DNA of 64,000 nucleotides from Thauera sp. K11 (GTDB taxonomy: Bacteria; Pseudomonadota; Gammaproteobacteria; Burkholderiales; Rhodocyclaceae), in contig NZ_CP023439.1 of the NCBI RefSeq assembly GCF_002354895.1, positions 2,914,001 through 2,978,000 on the forward strand. The letters run 5' to 3'. Within the stretch, counting starts at the first letter, position 1, and the number at the start of each line of letters is the position of its first letter. Both the position numbers and the translations under genes were made by a program. The notes beneath the pieces are model-generated. The model saw only the letters and a program-made list of their open reading frames with translations, ran no database searches and was not told the origin of the DNA. This document shows, piece after piece, positions 52,522 through 60,517 of this stretch.

Positions 52522-54660
52522 ATGAGAAAACATCCACGACGAAAGCATAACGGCCGGAACCGCCTTGCCGCACCCTCGACCATCGGGACCGCCATCCTGC
52601 TGCTGACCGCGACCCAGGCCTGGCCGCAGCAGGACGGCGGCGAGGCGACCCAGTCGCTCGACACCGTGGTCATACAGCGGCAGCGCCTGACCACCGTGGA
52701 AACGATCAGGGAAAAGCTGAAGGACATCCCGGGCGGCGCCAGCGTGATTTCCGGCGAGGACACCGAACGCGGCCGCGCCGCGCCGCAGGACATCTTCGCC
52801 TACCAGCCGGGCGTGTTCGTGCAGAACGCCGGCGGCAACGACGGCATCCATATCTCCATACGCGGCTCGGGCATCATGTCCAACCTCGGCAACATGCCGC
52901 TGGGGGTGAAATACCTGGTGGACGGCCTGCCGCTGACCGGCCCGGCCGGCGCCTCCTACGAGCTGTTCGAACCGCTGGGCCTGGCCTACACCGAAGTGCT
53001 GCGCGGCGCCAACGCCTTCGACTACGGCGCGCTGTCGCTGGGCGGCGCGGTCAATTTCGTCAGCCATACCGGCTATACCGCGCCGAGACTGCGCCTGCAT
53101 CTGGAAGGCGGCAGCTTCGGCTATCACAAGGCACAGGTGGCCACCGGCGGCGTGGCGGGCGACGCGGACTACTACTTCAACGCCACCGATTCGCGCCGCG
53201 AAGGCTTCCAGGACCTGACGTTCAAGCGTTCCACCGGCTTCAGTTCCAACCTCGGCTACCGCATCAGCCCGGACGTGGAAACGCGCTTCTACCTGCGCTA
53301 CCGCGAGGAGTACCACCAGGCCTCCGGCGCGCTCACGCTGAGCCAGTTGCGCACCGACCCGGAACAGACCAGCGCGGCGGTGCGCACCAACCGCAACCAC
53401 GTCGACAAGTACGGTTCGGTGCAGCTCGGCAACCGCACCAACTGGCGGATAGACGACGCGTCCAGCCTGGAATTCGGCTTCGGCTACTACAAGCTGCCAC
53501 AGCGCCTGAACGGCTACAGCGCCACGCCGAGCACGTCCGACTATCGCGACACCAGCCTGACGCTGCGCTATGTCCACAACGGCGAACTGTTCGGCCTGCC
53601 CAGCGTGGGCACTGCCGGCTGGTTCTACACCCGGCAGACCACCGGGCGCACCGACACCTACCGGCGCAACGCCGACGACTCGCTGACGCGCGTCAAGTAC
53701 AGCAGCTACAAAGGCTCCTTCGACAACGTGCTGGCGCTGGGCAACACGCTGAGCCTGACGCCCGATGTGAAGCTGCTGACCGGCCTGTCGGCCATCCAGG
53801 TCAAGCGCGACATATCCATCGAATACAGCGCGCTGCCGATCAATGCCGGCTATTCCGGCGACCACGTGTTCGACAAATGGAGTCTGGCGCCGCGTTTCGG
53901 CCTGAGCTGGCAGGCTACGCCGGCGCTGCAGCTGTTCGGCAACGTCAGCCGCTCGATCAATCCCGGAGCGACCTGGCAGTACTCGCCATCGACCTTCAGC
54001 AGCGCCATCAATTTCGTCAAGCCGCTGGTCAACCAGAAAGCCAACACCTTCGAACTGGGCCTGCGCGCCAACAACAGCCGCTTCGACGCCAGCCTGGCGG
54101 TATACCGCTCGTGGGTGAGGGACGAACTGCTGAACGTGGACATCGCGCCGGGCGCGGCCATCCCGCTCATCACCGCCTTCAATGGCAGCCCGACCATACA
54201 CCAGGGCGTGGAAGCCGGCCTGACCGCCACGCTGTGGGAAGACGCCGGCAGCCGGATCGCGCTGCGTCAGGCCTACACCTTCAACGACTTCCATTTCCGC
54301 AATGACAGCGCGTTCGGCGACAACCAGTTGCCGGGCGTGCCACGCCACTACTACCAGGCCGAACTGCGCTACGACGGCGCCGCCGGCTTCTCGGCCGGAG
54401 TCAACGTCACCGCCGCGTCCAGCTACTACGTCGACTACGCCAATTCCTTCAAGTCGGATGGCTACGCGGTGTTCGGCGCCCGCCTCGGCTACACGCCGGC
54501 CGACCGCCGCTGGCTGCTGTTCGTCGACCTGATAAATCTCGGCGACAAGGCCTACGCGTCGGGCGGCACCACGGTGTACAACGCCCGGGGCAGGGATCAG
54601 GCGGTGTTCTATCCGGGCGACGGCCGGGCGGTGGTGGCAGGCGCGCACTACACCTTCTGA
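52522..54660 (+). CDS. TonB-dependent outer-membrane receptor of the sulfur island (second)
   Basis: A 712-residue receptor unrelated in detail to the first one. The signal peptide has a very basic start (MRKHPRRKHNGRN) and core TIGTAILLLTATQA. The plug starts with LDTVVIQRQRLTTVETI and includes DIFAYQPGVFVQNAGGNDG and IRGSGIMSNLGNMPLGVKYLVDG. The barrel ends with AGAHYTF, terminal Phe as needed for assembly. There is no STN domain. The ATG at 52522 follows GAAGAGAG at good distance; an ATG at 52501 would add seven residues. The family includes receptors found beside sulfonate and sulfate-ester genes. Confidence 0.87.
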   Translation: MRKHPRRKHNGRNRLAAPSTIGTAILLLTATQAWPQQDGGEATQSLDTVVIQRQRLTTVETIREKLKDIPGGASVISGEDTERGRAAPQDIFAYQPGVFVQNAGGNDGIHISIRGSGIMSNLGNMPLGVKYLVDGLPLTGPAGASYELFEPLGLAYTEVLRGANAFDYGALSLGGAVNFVSHTGYTAPRLRLHLEGGSFGYHKAQVATGGVAGDADYYFNATDSRREGFQDLTFKRSTGFSSNLGYRISPDVETRFYLRYREEYHQASGALTLSQLRTDPEQTSAAVRTNRNHVDKYGSVQLGNRTNWRIDDASSLEFGFGYYKLPQRLNGYSATPSTSDYRDTSLTLRYVHNGELFGLPSVGTAGWFYTRQTTGRTDTYRRNADDSLTRVKYSSYKGSFDNVLALGNTLSLTPDVKLLTGLSAIQVKRDISIEYSALPINAGYSGDHVFDKWSLAPRFGLSWQATPALQLFGNVSRSINPGATWQYSPSTFSSAINFVKPLVNQKANTFELGLRANNSRFDASLAVYRSWVRDELLNVDIAPGAAIPLITAFNGSPTIHQGVEAGLTATLWEDAGSRIALRQAYTFNDFHFRNDSAFGDNQLPGVPRHYYQAELRYDGAAGFSAGVNVTAASSYYVDYANSFKSDGYAVFGARLGYTPADRRWLLFVDLINLGDKAYASGGTTVYNARGRDQAVFYPGDGRAVVAGAHYTF

Positions 54661-54670
54661 GCGAAACACC

Positions 54671-56005
54671 ATGACCCGACAACTGAAACTCGGCGCCTTC
54701 CTGTTCACTCCCGGCAACCATGCGGGAGGCTGGCGCCACCCGGCCGCGATACCCGAAACCGACATGGATTTCGCGCTGTACGCGAAGCTGGCGCAGACCG
54801 CGGAGCGCGGCAAGCTCGATGCGGTGTTCTTCCAGGACACCGCCGCCATCGCCGACGACACGCTGGCCGACGGCGGGCGCAACGGCTATGCGCGCGTGAG
54901 CTGGCTCGAGCCGGTGACGCTGATCGCCGCACTGGCGGCGGTCACCCGCGACATCGGCCTCATATCCACCGCCACCACCAGCTACAACGAGCCCTACCAC
55001 GTCGCACGCAAGTTCGCCTCGATAGACCACATCAGCGGCGGCCGGGCGGGCTGGAATCTGGTGACCTCGCAGATCGAGAACGAATCCGGAAACTTCGGCC
55101 GCGACCAGCACCTGGAACACGCGGCCCGCTACGAGCGGGCGGGCGAGTTCTACGACGTGGTGCGCGGCCTGTGGGACGGCTGGGAGGACGGCGCGCTGCT
55201 GCGCGACAAGGACAGCGCCATCTACTTCGACACCGCCAAGGTGCACCGGCTCGATCACCGGGGCAGGCACTTCCGCGTGCGCGGACCGCTCAACGTCGCA
55301 CGCTCGCCGCAGGGCCGGCCGGTGGTGTCGCAGGCCGGCTCATCGCCGGCCGGGCGCGACCTGGCCGCCCGCTCGGCCGATCTGGTGTTCACCGCGGCGG
55401 TCACGCTGGACGAAGCGCGCGAATTCTATGCCGACGTGAAGACGCGGACGGCTGCCCACGGGCGCAATCCGGATCACATCAAGATACTGCCCGGCCTGCT
55501 GCCCATCGTCGGCCGCAGCGAAGCGGAAGCGCACGAGAAATACCAGCAGTTGCTGGATCTGCTGCCCGCCGATCTGGGCAGCAAGCCGATCAACCGCCTG
55601 GCCGGCGAACTCGATCTGTCCAAGTATCCGCTGGACGGGCCGCTGCCCGACCTGCCGCCGAACAACTCGGCGCTCGGGCGCCAGAAGCTGCTGGTCGACC
55701 TGGCCCGCCGCGACAATCTCACCATCCGCCAGCTCGCCAAGCATTTCGCCTGCGCCGGCGGACACCGTTTCATCTACGGCACGCCGGCACGCATCGCCGA
55801 CGAGATGCAGCACTGGCTCGACAACGACGGCGCCGACGGTTTCAACCTGATGTTTCCGCACTTTCCGGCGCCGCTGGAGGAATTCGTCGATCTGGTGGTG
55901 CCGGAGCTGCAGCGCCGCGGCATCTTCCGCACGGCCTACGAGGGCCGGACCTTGCGCGAGAACCTAGGCATTCCCCGCCCGGCAAGCCCGCATGCGGCGC
56001 GATAG
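54671..56005 (+). CDS. LLM-class flavin monooxygenase, DszA/NtaA/SnaA type (4 of 4)
   Basis: A 444-residue paralogue beginning RQLKLGAFLFTPGNHAGGWR. KLDAVFFQDTAAIADDTLAD, ASIDHISGGRAGWNLVTSQI, VRGPLNVARSPQGRPVVSQA and FIYGTPARIADEMQHWLDND show the complete barrel. It differs from copies 2 and 3 by VVSQAG in place of the (V/I)(L/I)FQAG flavin-contact segment. Only 10 bases separate it from the receptor gene, and the lipoprotein SBP follows after 24, so receptor, monooxygenase and binding protein form a tight trio. Confidence 0.88.
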   Translation: MTRQLKLGAFLFTPGNHAGGWRHPAAIPETDMDFALYAKLAQTAERGKLDAVFFQDTAAIADDTLADGGRNGYARVSWLEPVTLIAALAAVTRDIGLISTATTSYNEPYHVARKFASIDHISGGRAGWNLVTSQIENESGNFGRDQHLEHAARYERAGEFYDVVRGLWDGWEDGALLRDKDSAIYFDTAKVHRLDHRGRHFRVRGPLNVARSPQGRPVVSQAGSSPAGRDLAARSADLVFTAAVTLDEAREFYADVKTRTAAHGRNPDHIKILPGLLPIVGRSEAEAHEKYQQLLDLLPADLGSKPINRLAGELDLSKYPLDGPLPDLPPNNSALGRQKLLVDLARRDNLTIRQLAKHFACAGGHRFIYGTPARIADEMQHWLDNDGADGFNLMFPHFPAPLEEFVDLVVPELQRRGIFRTAYEGRTLRENLGIPRPASPHAAR

Positions 56006-56029
56006 GCGCGCAACCGGAGCACCGTCGCC

Positions 56030-57085
56030 ATGCGTCTTCTGAAGCCGTTCATCCTCCTGCTGTCCGTGGCGCTGCTGGGCGGATGCCGGCCCGCCGACGA
56101 AGCGGCGCCGACCGCGGCGCGCGCCGACGGAATCGATCTTTCGCGGGTCGTTCTGCGCGTCGGCGCACCCAACAAGATCGGCAACCGCCCCTATCTGGAA
56201 GCGGCCGGGCTGCTCGACGACGTGCCGTACCGGATCGAGTGGTCGGAGTTCTCGGCCACGCCGGCGCTGATAGACGCGCTGCGCTCGGGCAACGTCGATG
56301 TCGGCGGCAACGGCGGCCAGACCGGCGTCATCTTCGAGGCGGCCAACGGCAGGAGCGGCAACATCAAGGTCGTCGCGGCCGGCCGCTCGACCAGCGGCGT
56401 CCCGTCGGGCGCGGCCATCCTCGTGCGCAAGGACTCGCCCTACCATTCGCTCGCCGATCTGCGCGGCGCCCGGCTGTCGGTGATGAAGGGCACCGGAACC
56501 CTGTACCTGCTCGGCCTGGCGCTGAAGGACATCGACATGTCCCTACAGGACGTCCAGCTGCTGAATCTGGGCAACGATGCGGCGCTGGCATCGCTGGTGG
56601 CCGGGCACATCGATGCCTGGGGCATCTGGGACCCGCAGGCGACCGTCCTGGAGGCGCGCCCCGATCTGCGCTCGCTGGGCTGGATCGGACGCAAGGACGC
56701 GTCCTACGCGATTCAGCTCGCCTCCAGCGCGGCATTGAACGATCCCGGCAAGCGGGCCGCCATCGCCGACTTCCTGGGGCGGCTCGCGCATGCGACGGTC
56801 TGGGTGGGCGAGCACCCCGAAAGCTGGGCGAGCGCGGCCAGCCGGCTGACGCGCATCGACGAACCGGCGATGCTGAAGATCGCACGGCGGACCCGCTTCG
56901 AATATGGCCTCACGGCCGGGCAGCGGGCCGAACTGAGCGCGGCCTTCGAACAGGAGGCCGGCTTCTGGCAGGGCACCGGCGCAATGGGCAGGATAGACGT
57001 CGGCGCGCTGTTCGATCATCAATTCAACGACGTCATGCTGGCGGGAAGCCGTTCCGGCCGCCTCGCCGCATCCGCACAGCCATGA
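56030..57085 (+). CDS. ABC substrate-binding lipoprotein, SsuA/TauA-like
   Basis: A 351-residue binding protein. The signal ends in the lipobox LLGG with the lipidated Cys at residue 19. The mature part has VLRVGAPNKIGNRPYLEAAG, ALIDALRSGNVDVGGNGGQT (substrate cleft), ADLRGARLSVMKGTGTLYLL and AGHIDAWGIWDPQATVLEAR, all typical of aliphatic sulfonate binding proteins. It has no ATPase next to it and might use the SsuB/SsuC pair or act as a receptor-coupled trap. It overlaps tonB by four bases (ATGA). Confidence 0.87.
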   Translation: MRLLKPFILLLSVALLGGCRPADEAAPTAARADGIDLSRVVLRVGAPNKIGNRPYLEAAGLLDDVPYRIEWSEFSATPALIDALRSGNVDVGGNGGQTGVIFEAANGRSGNIKVVAAGRSTSGVPSGAAILVRKDSPYHSLADLRGARLSVMKGTGTLYLLGLALKDIDMSLQDVQLLNLGNDAALASLVAGHIDAWGIWDPQATVLEARPDLRSLGWIGRKDASYAIQLASSAALNDPGKRAAIADFLGRLAHATVWVGEHPESWASAASRLTRIDEPAMLKIARRTRFEYGLTAGQRAELSAAFEQEAGFWQGTGAMGRIDVGALFDHQFNDVMLAGSRSGRLAASAQP

Positions 57086-57720
57086 ACTACGCACTCGCCC
57101 AACGGGACCCGCGCCGGCACCTGCCCGGCATCGCCTTCGTCGTCCTGTTCCACGTCCTGCTCGCCTACGCGCTCGCCAACGGCCTGGCCCGCGAGGTGGT
57201 CAAGGTCTTCAAGGAGCCGCTGGACGTGCGCCTGATCGAGGAGGTCAAGCCGGTCCCTCCGCCGCCGCCTCCACCGCCCGAGCCGGTGAAGAAGATCGTC
57301 GCCCGGCCGCGGCCGGCGCCGCCCCCGCCGGCCTACGTGCCGCCGCCCGAGGTGAAGGTCCAGGCCCCGGCCGAACCCGCCCCGACCATCTCCGTCGTCC
57401 AGGCCGAACCGCCCCCGCCCGAACCGGCGGCACCGCCCGAACCGGTCGCCGCCCCCATCGGCGTCACCTGCCCCAACCACGTCAGCATCCGCAGCTCGGT
57501 GCCCTATCCGCCCCAGGCCCTGCGCCTGGGCAAGGACGGCCAGGTGGTGGTCGAGTTCGTCGTCGGCGCCGAAGGCGGCATCGGCAGCGTGCGGATCGTG
57601 AAATCCACCGACGCCGTCTTCAACAAGGTCGCCACCGATGCCGTCGCCCGCCTGAAGTGCGTGGGCCAGGGACGTCCGGTGCGCGTCACCGTCCCCTTCC
57701 AGTTCGCGCTGGACAACTGA
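57082..57720 (+). CDS. tonB: TonB energy transducer (private to the island)
   Basis: A 212-residue TonB. One N-terminal membrane helix (LPGIAFVVLFHVLLAYALAN, residues 15-34) is followed by a periplasmic Pro/Glu/Lys-rich spacer (about residues 55-130, with runs of eight prolines). The C-terminal domain has SVPYPPQALRLGKDGQVVVE and STDAVFNKVATDAVARLKC. It transmits proton-motive force from ExbB/ExbD to outer-membrane receptors by contact with their TonB box. Its start is coupled to the SBP lipoprotein stop, so it is cotranscribed with the receptor-monooxygenase genes. Confidence 0.92.
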   Translation: MNYALAQRDPRRHLPGIAFVVLFHVLLAYALANGLAREVVKVFKEPLDVRLIEEVKPVPPPPPPPPEPVKKIVARPRPAPPPPAYVPPPEVKVQAPAEPAPTISVVQAEPPPPEPAAPPEPVAAPIGVTCPNHVSIRSSVPYPPQALRLGKDGQVVVEFVVGAEGGIGSVRIVKSTDAVFNKVATDAVARLKCVGQGRPVRVTVPFQFALDN

Positions 57721-57743
57721 ACCCTTCCTCCGGAGAGCACATC

Positions 57744-58553
57744 ATGAACATCACCATCCCGTCGCGGCTGCGCCGCCTCGCCCTCGCCGCGCTGGCGGCC
57801 CTGGCCGCGCTGCCGTCCGCCTTCGCCCAGGCCAGTTCCCAGGCCGGCGGCGAAACCGTCACCAACCCCTACGGCCTCGACGCCCTGTGGGCGCAGGGCG
57901 ACTTCGTCGCCAAGGGCACCCTGGTCATCCTCGTCATCATGTCCGCCGCCAGTTGGTACGTCATCGTCACCAAGCTCTACGAGCAGCACAAGCTGCGCCG
58001 CCACGCCACGGAAGCCAAGCAGAACTTCTGGACCGCCGGCGGCGTGCAGCAGGCCACCGACACCCTGAACCCGCGCGGCGCCTTCCACTTCATCGCCCAG
58101 TCCGGCCTGGAGGCCAGGGAGCACCACACCGGCCTGCTCGAGCACATCGACCTCAACACCTGGGTCGGCCAGTCCATCCAGCGCGCCATCGAGAACGTGC
58201 AGACCCGCCTGCAGGACGGGCTGGCGCTGCTGGCCACGGTCGGCTCCACCGCCCCCTTCATCGGCCTCTTCGGCACCGTGTGGGGCATCTACCATGCCCT
58301 CACCGCCATCGGCATCGCCGGCCAGGCTTCCATCGACAAGGTCGCCGGCCCGGTGGGCGAGGCGCTCATCATGACCGCCATCGGCCTGGCCGTCGCCGTC
58401 CCCGCGGTGCTCGGCTACAACTGGCTGGTCCGCCGCAACAAGGCCGCGCTCGACGAAGTGCGCGCCTTCGGCGTCGATCTGCACGCGGTGCTGCTCGGCG
58501 GCGGCAACGCCCGCACCGCCGCGGCCAAGCTCGTTTCCGTGGCGCGGAGCTGA
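57744..58553 (+). CDS. exbB: ExbB proton-channel subunit
   Basis: A 269-residue MotA/TolQ/ExbB-family protein. An N-terminal signal-like segment (LALAALAALAALPSAFAQ) is typical of longer ExbB forms. Three membrane helices follow: KGTLVILVIMSAASWYVIVT, TVGSTAPFIGLFGTVWGIYH with the conserved GLFGTVWG motif, and LIMTAIGLAVAVPAVLGYNW. It forms the pentameric channel with ExbD. A CGGAGAG site precedes the ATG. It sits 23 bases after tonB. Confidence 0.93.
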   Translation: MNITIPSRLRRLALAALAALAALPSAFAQASSQAGGETVTNPYGLDALWAQGDFVAKGTLVILVIMSAASWYVIVTKLYEQHKLRRHATEAKQNFWTAGGVQQATDTLNPRGAFHFIAQSGLEAREHHTGLLEHIDLNTWVGQSIQRAIENVQTRLQDGLALLATVGSTAPFIGLFGTVWGIYHALTAIGIAGQASIDKVAGPVGEALIMTAIGLAVAVPAVLGYNWLVRRNKAALDEVRAFGVDLHAVLLGGGNARTAAAKLVSVARS

Positions 58554-58556
58554 TCC

Positions 58557-58979
58557 ATGGGCATCAACGTCGGACAGGCCGAGGAGGACGAAGGCGTCAT
58601 CTCGGCCATCAACACCACGCCGCTGGTCGATGTGATGCTGGTGCTACTCATCATCTTCCTCATCACCATCCCCGTGGCCACCCACACGGTGCCGGTGGCC
58701 CTGCCCAAGGAGATCAACCAGCCGCGCCAGACCAAGCCGGAGAACATCAACCTCGCCGTCACCCGCGACGGCAAGGTGTTCTGGAACCAGGAGGCCCTCG
58801 CGCAGGACGCGCTGGTCGAGCGCCTGAAGACCGTCGCCGTCGCCCAGCCCCAGCCCGAGGTGCAGATCCGCGGCGACGGCGGCGCGCCTTACGAGCATGT
58901 CGGCCGCGTGGTGCTCGCCTGCCAGCGCGCCGGCATCCAGAAGATCGGCTTCATCACCGAACCGCCGCCGCGCGGCTGA
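58557..58979 (+). CDS. exbD: ExbD proton-channel subunit (first copy)
   Basis: A 140-residue ExbD/TolR protein with a single membrane helix. INTTPLVDVMLVLLIIFLIT contains the proton-carrying Asp near residue 23. The periplasmic domain (NLAVTRDGKVFWNQEALAQD to RAGIQKIGFITEPP) is complete. It lies three bases after exbB. Confidence 0.92.
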   Translation: MGINVGQAEEDEGVISAINTTPLVDVMLVLLIIFLITIPVATHTVPVALPKEINQPRQTKPENINLAVTRDGKVFWNQEALAQDALVERLKTVAVAQPQPEVQIRGDGGAPYEHVGRVVLACQRAGIQKIGFITEPPPRG

Positions 58980-58994
58980 ACCCAGGAGAGCCCC

Positions 58995-59423
58995 ATGGCC
59001 ATGAACGTCGGCAGCCCGTCCGCCTCGGGCGATCCCGAGGTGATGATCGACATCAACACCACCCCGCTCATCGACGTGATGCTGGTGCTGCTCATCATGC
59101 TCATCGTCACCATCCCCATCCAGTTGCACTCGGTCGAACTCAACCTGCCGCAGGGCAATCCCCCGCCGCCGCTGGTCGAACCCGAGGTGGTCCGCATCCA
59201 CATCGAGGCCGACGGCGCCATCCTGTGGAACGGCGAGACCGTCGCCGGCCTCGCCGCGCTCGAACCGCGTCTGGCCGCGGCCGCCGCGCAGGCCGTGCAG
59301 CCCGAGTTGCACGTGCGGCCCGACCGCGCCGTGCAGTACGACACCGTCGCCGCCGTCATGGCCGCGATACAGCGCAACCAGCTCACCAAGATCGGGCTCG
59401 TCGGCGCCGAACAGTTCCTGTAG
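58995..59423 (+). CDS. exbD2: ExbD proton-channel subunit (second copy)
   Basis: A 142-residue paralogue of the preceding gene. INTTPLIDVMLVLLIMLIVT carries the same essential Asp, and the periplasmic part has RIHIEADGAILWNGETVAG. AGGAGAG lies eight bases before the ATG. Tandem exbD genes are found in several TonB systems, where the second copy can have a receptor-specific role. It ends the transcript from module B; the next promoter module starts 11 bases after its stop. Confidence 0.91.
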   Translation: MAMNVGSPSASGDPEVMIDINTTPLIDVMLVLLIMLIVTIPIQLHSVELNLPQGNPPPPLVEPEVVRIHIEADGAILWNGETVAGLAALEPRLAAAAAQAVQPELHVRPDRAVQYDTVAAVMAAIQRNQLTKIGLVGAEQFL

Positions 59424-59434
59424 CGAACGGCATC

Positions 59435-59490
59435 CGCACATATCTATATCAACATTATTCATAAAAAGAATGTTATTGGAGAATTAACAT
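59435..59490 (+). promoter_or_regulatory. island promoter module, copy D
   Basis: CGCACATATCTATATCAACA followed by TTATTC (59455-59460) repeats the left part of modules A and B. TAACAT (59485-59490) stands exactly 24 bases after TTATTC, as in A and B. The right element is replaced by an inverted repeat around CATTC and GAATG (59459-59472). The module precedes the class II aldolase gene. Confidence 0.7.
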
Positions 59491-59620
59491 GCACAGAATG
59501 CCATTTCGGCATGTCCAACCGCCATCCGTTTCGCAAGGAGTCGCACCCCATGACAGCGCCCAGACAAACCCAGTCCGGCCACGGCCAGCACCGTACCGTC
59601 CTTTCCCGGAGCGATGCCGA

Positions 59621-60430
59621 ATGAATGCGCCGAAGCTATCGGCCAAGAGCCGGGTCAGCGCCGAGGAATGGCAGCGGCGCGTGGAACTGGCCGCGCTGTA
59701 CCGGCTGGCCGCACTCTACGGCTGGGACGACTTTCTCTACACCCACATATCGGCCCGCATTCCGGGCCCGGAACATCATTTCCTGCTCAATCCGATGGGC
59801 CTGTGGTTCGAGGAGGTCACCGCCTCCAGCCTGGTCAAGATCGACCTCGACGGCAACATCCTCGACGAGGGCGAGTACGGCATCAACTACGCCGGCTTCG
59901 TGATCCATTCGGCGATCCACGCGGCGCGCGAGGATGCGCAGTTCATCGCCCACTTCCACAGCGACGACGGCATGGCGCTGTCCTCGCAGAAGGACGGCCT
60001 GCTGCCGCTGAACCAGCGCGCGCTGGCCATCGTTCCGCGGCTGGCCTATCACGATTACGAAGGCATCGCCCTCAATCTCGACGAACGTGAACGGCTGGTG
60101 GCCGACCTCGGCGACAAGAACCTGCTGCTGCTGCGCAATCACGGCACGCTGGCACTGGGCCGCACCGTGGGCGAGGCCTGGACGCGTATCTACGGACTGG
60201 AAAAGGCCGCCACCGCGCAGATCCGCGCACTGAGCGCCGGACGCGACGGCGTGCTGATCGCGCCCGAAGCGGCGCAGGAAGAAGTACGCCGGCAAACCGC
60301 CCCCGGCGCGCCCCGGCCCGGCGGCGGCGATGGCGACGATGGCGACGAGCAGCGCCGCAAGACGGACCGCCTGAACTGGGAGGCGATCCGCCGCAAGGTC
60401 GAGCGGCACAGTCCGGGCTACGAGCAGTGA
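59621..60430 (+). CDS. class II aldolase/adducin-family protein
   Basis: A 269-residue metal-dependent class II aldolase (fuculose-phosphate aldolase-like). The two zinc-binding histidines are in FIAHFHSDDG near residue 105 and the third in LLLRNHGTLALG near residue 170. YTHISARIPGPEHHFLLNPM is the family N-terminal loop. It cleaves or epimerises hydroxy-keto compounds; the substrate is unknown, plausibly a fragment of organosulfur breakdown. Start 59621 has GGAG nine bases upstream. An in-frame ATG at 59489 also has GGAG but would lie on the proposed -10. The C-terminal 40 residues are Gly/Asp-rich and unusual. Confidence 0.83.
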   Translation: MNAPKLSAKSRVSAEEWQRRVELAALYRLAALYGWDDFLYTHISARIPGPEHHFLLNPMGLWFEEVTASSLVKIDLDGNILDEGEYGINYAGFVIHSAIHAAREDAQFIAHFHSDDGMALSSQKDGLLPLNQRALAIVPRLAYHDYEGIALNLDERERLVADLGDKNLLLLRNHGTLALGRTVGEAWTRIYGLEKAATAQIRALSAGRDGVLIAPEAAQEEVRRQTAPGAPRPGGGDGDDGDEQRRKTDRLNWEAIRRKVERHSPGYEQ

Positions 60431-60517
60431 GGAAACCGGAATGAAGGGACATCGTTCGACACCTGCCATGCGCCGCGAGACGCGCGTCCGGCCCGGAACC
60501 CGCCACTGGAGGCGCGC

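Noticed and set aside
59489..59620. Upstream ATG (59489) as the start of the class II aldolase
   Set aside because: It has GGAG at good distance, but it lies on the proposed -10 of module D and the added 44 residues are not aldolase-like. The start at 59621 also has GGAG. It remains possible if the promoter model is wrong.
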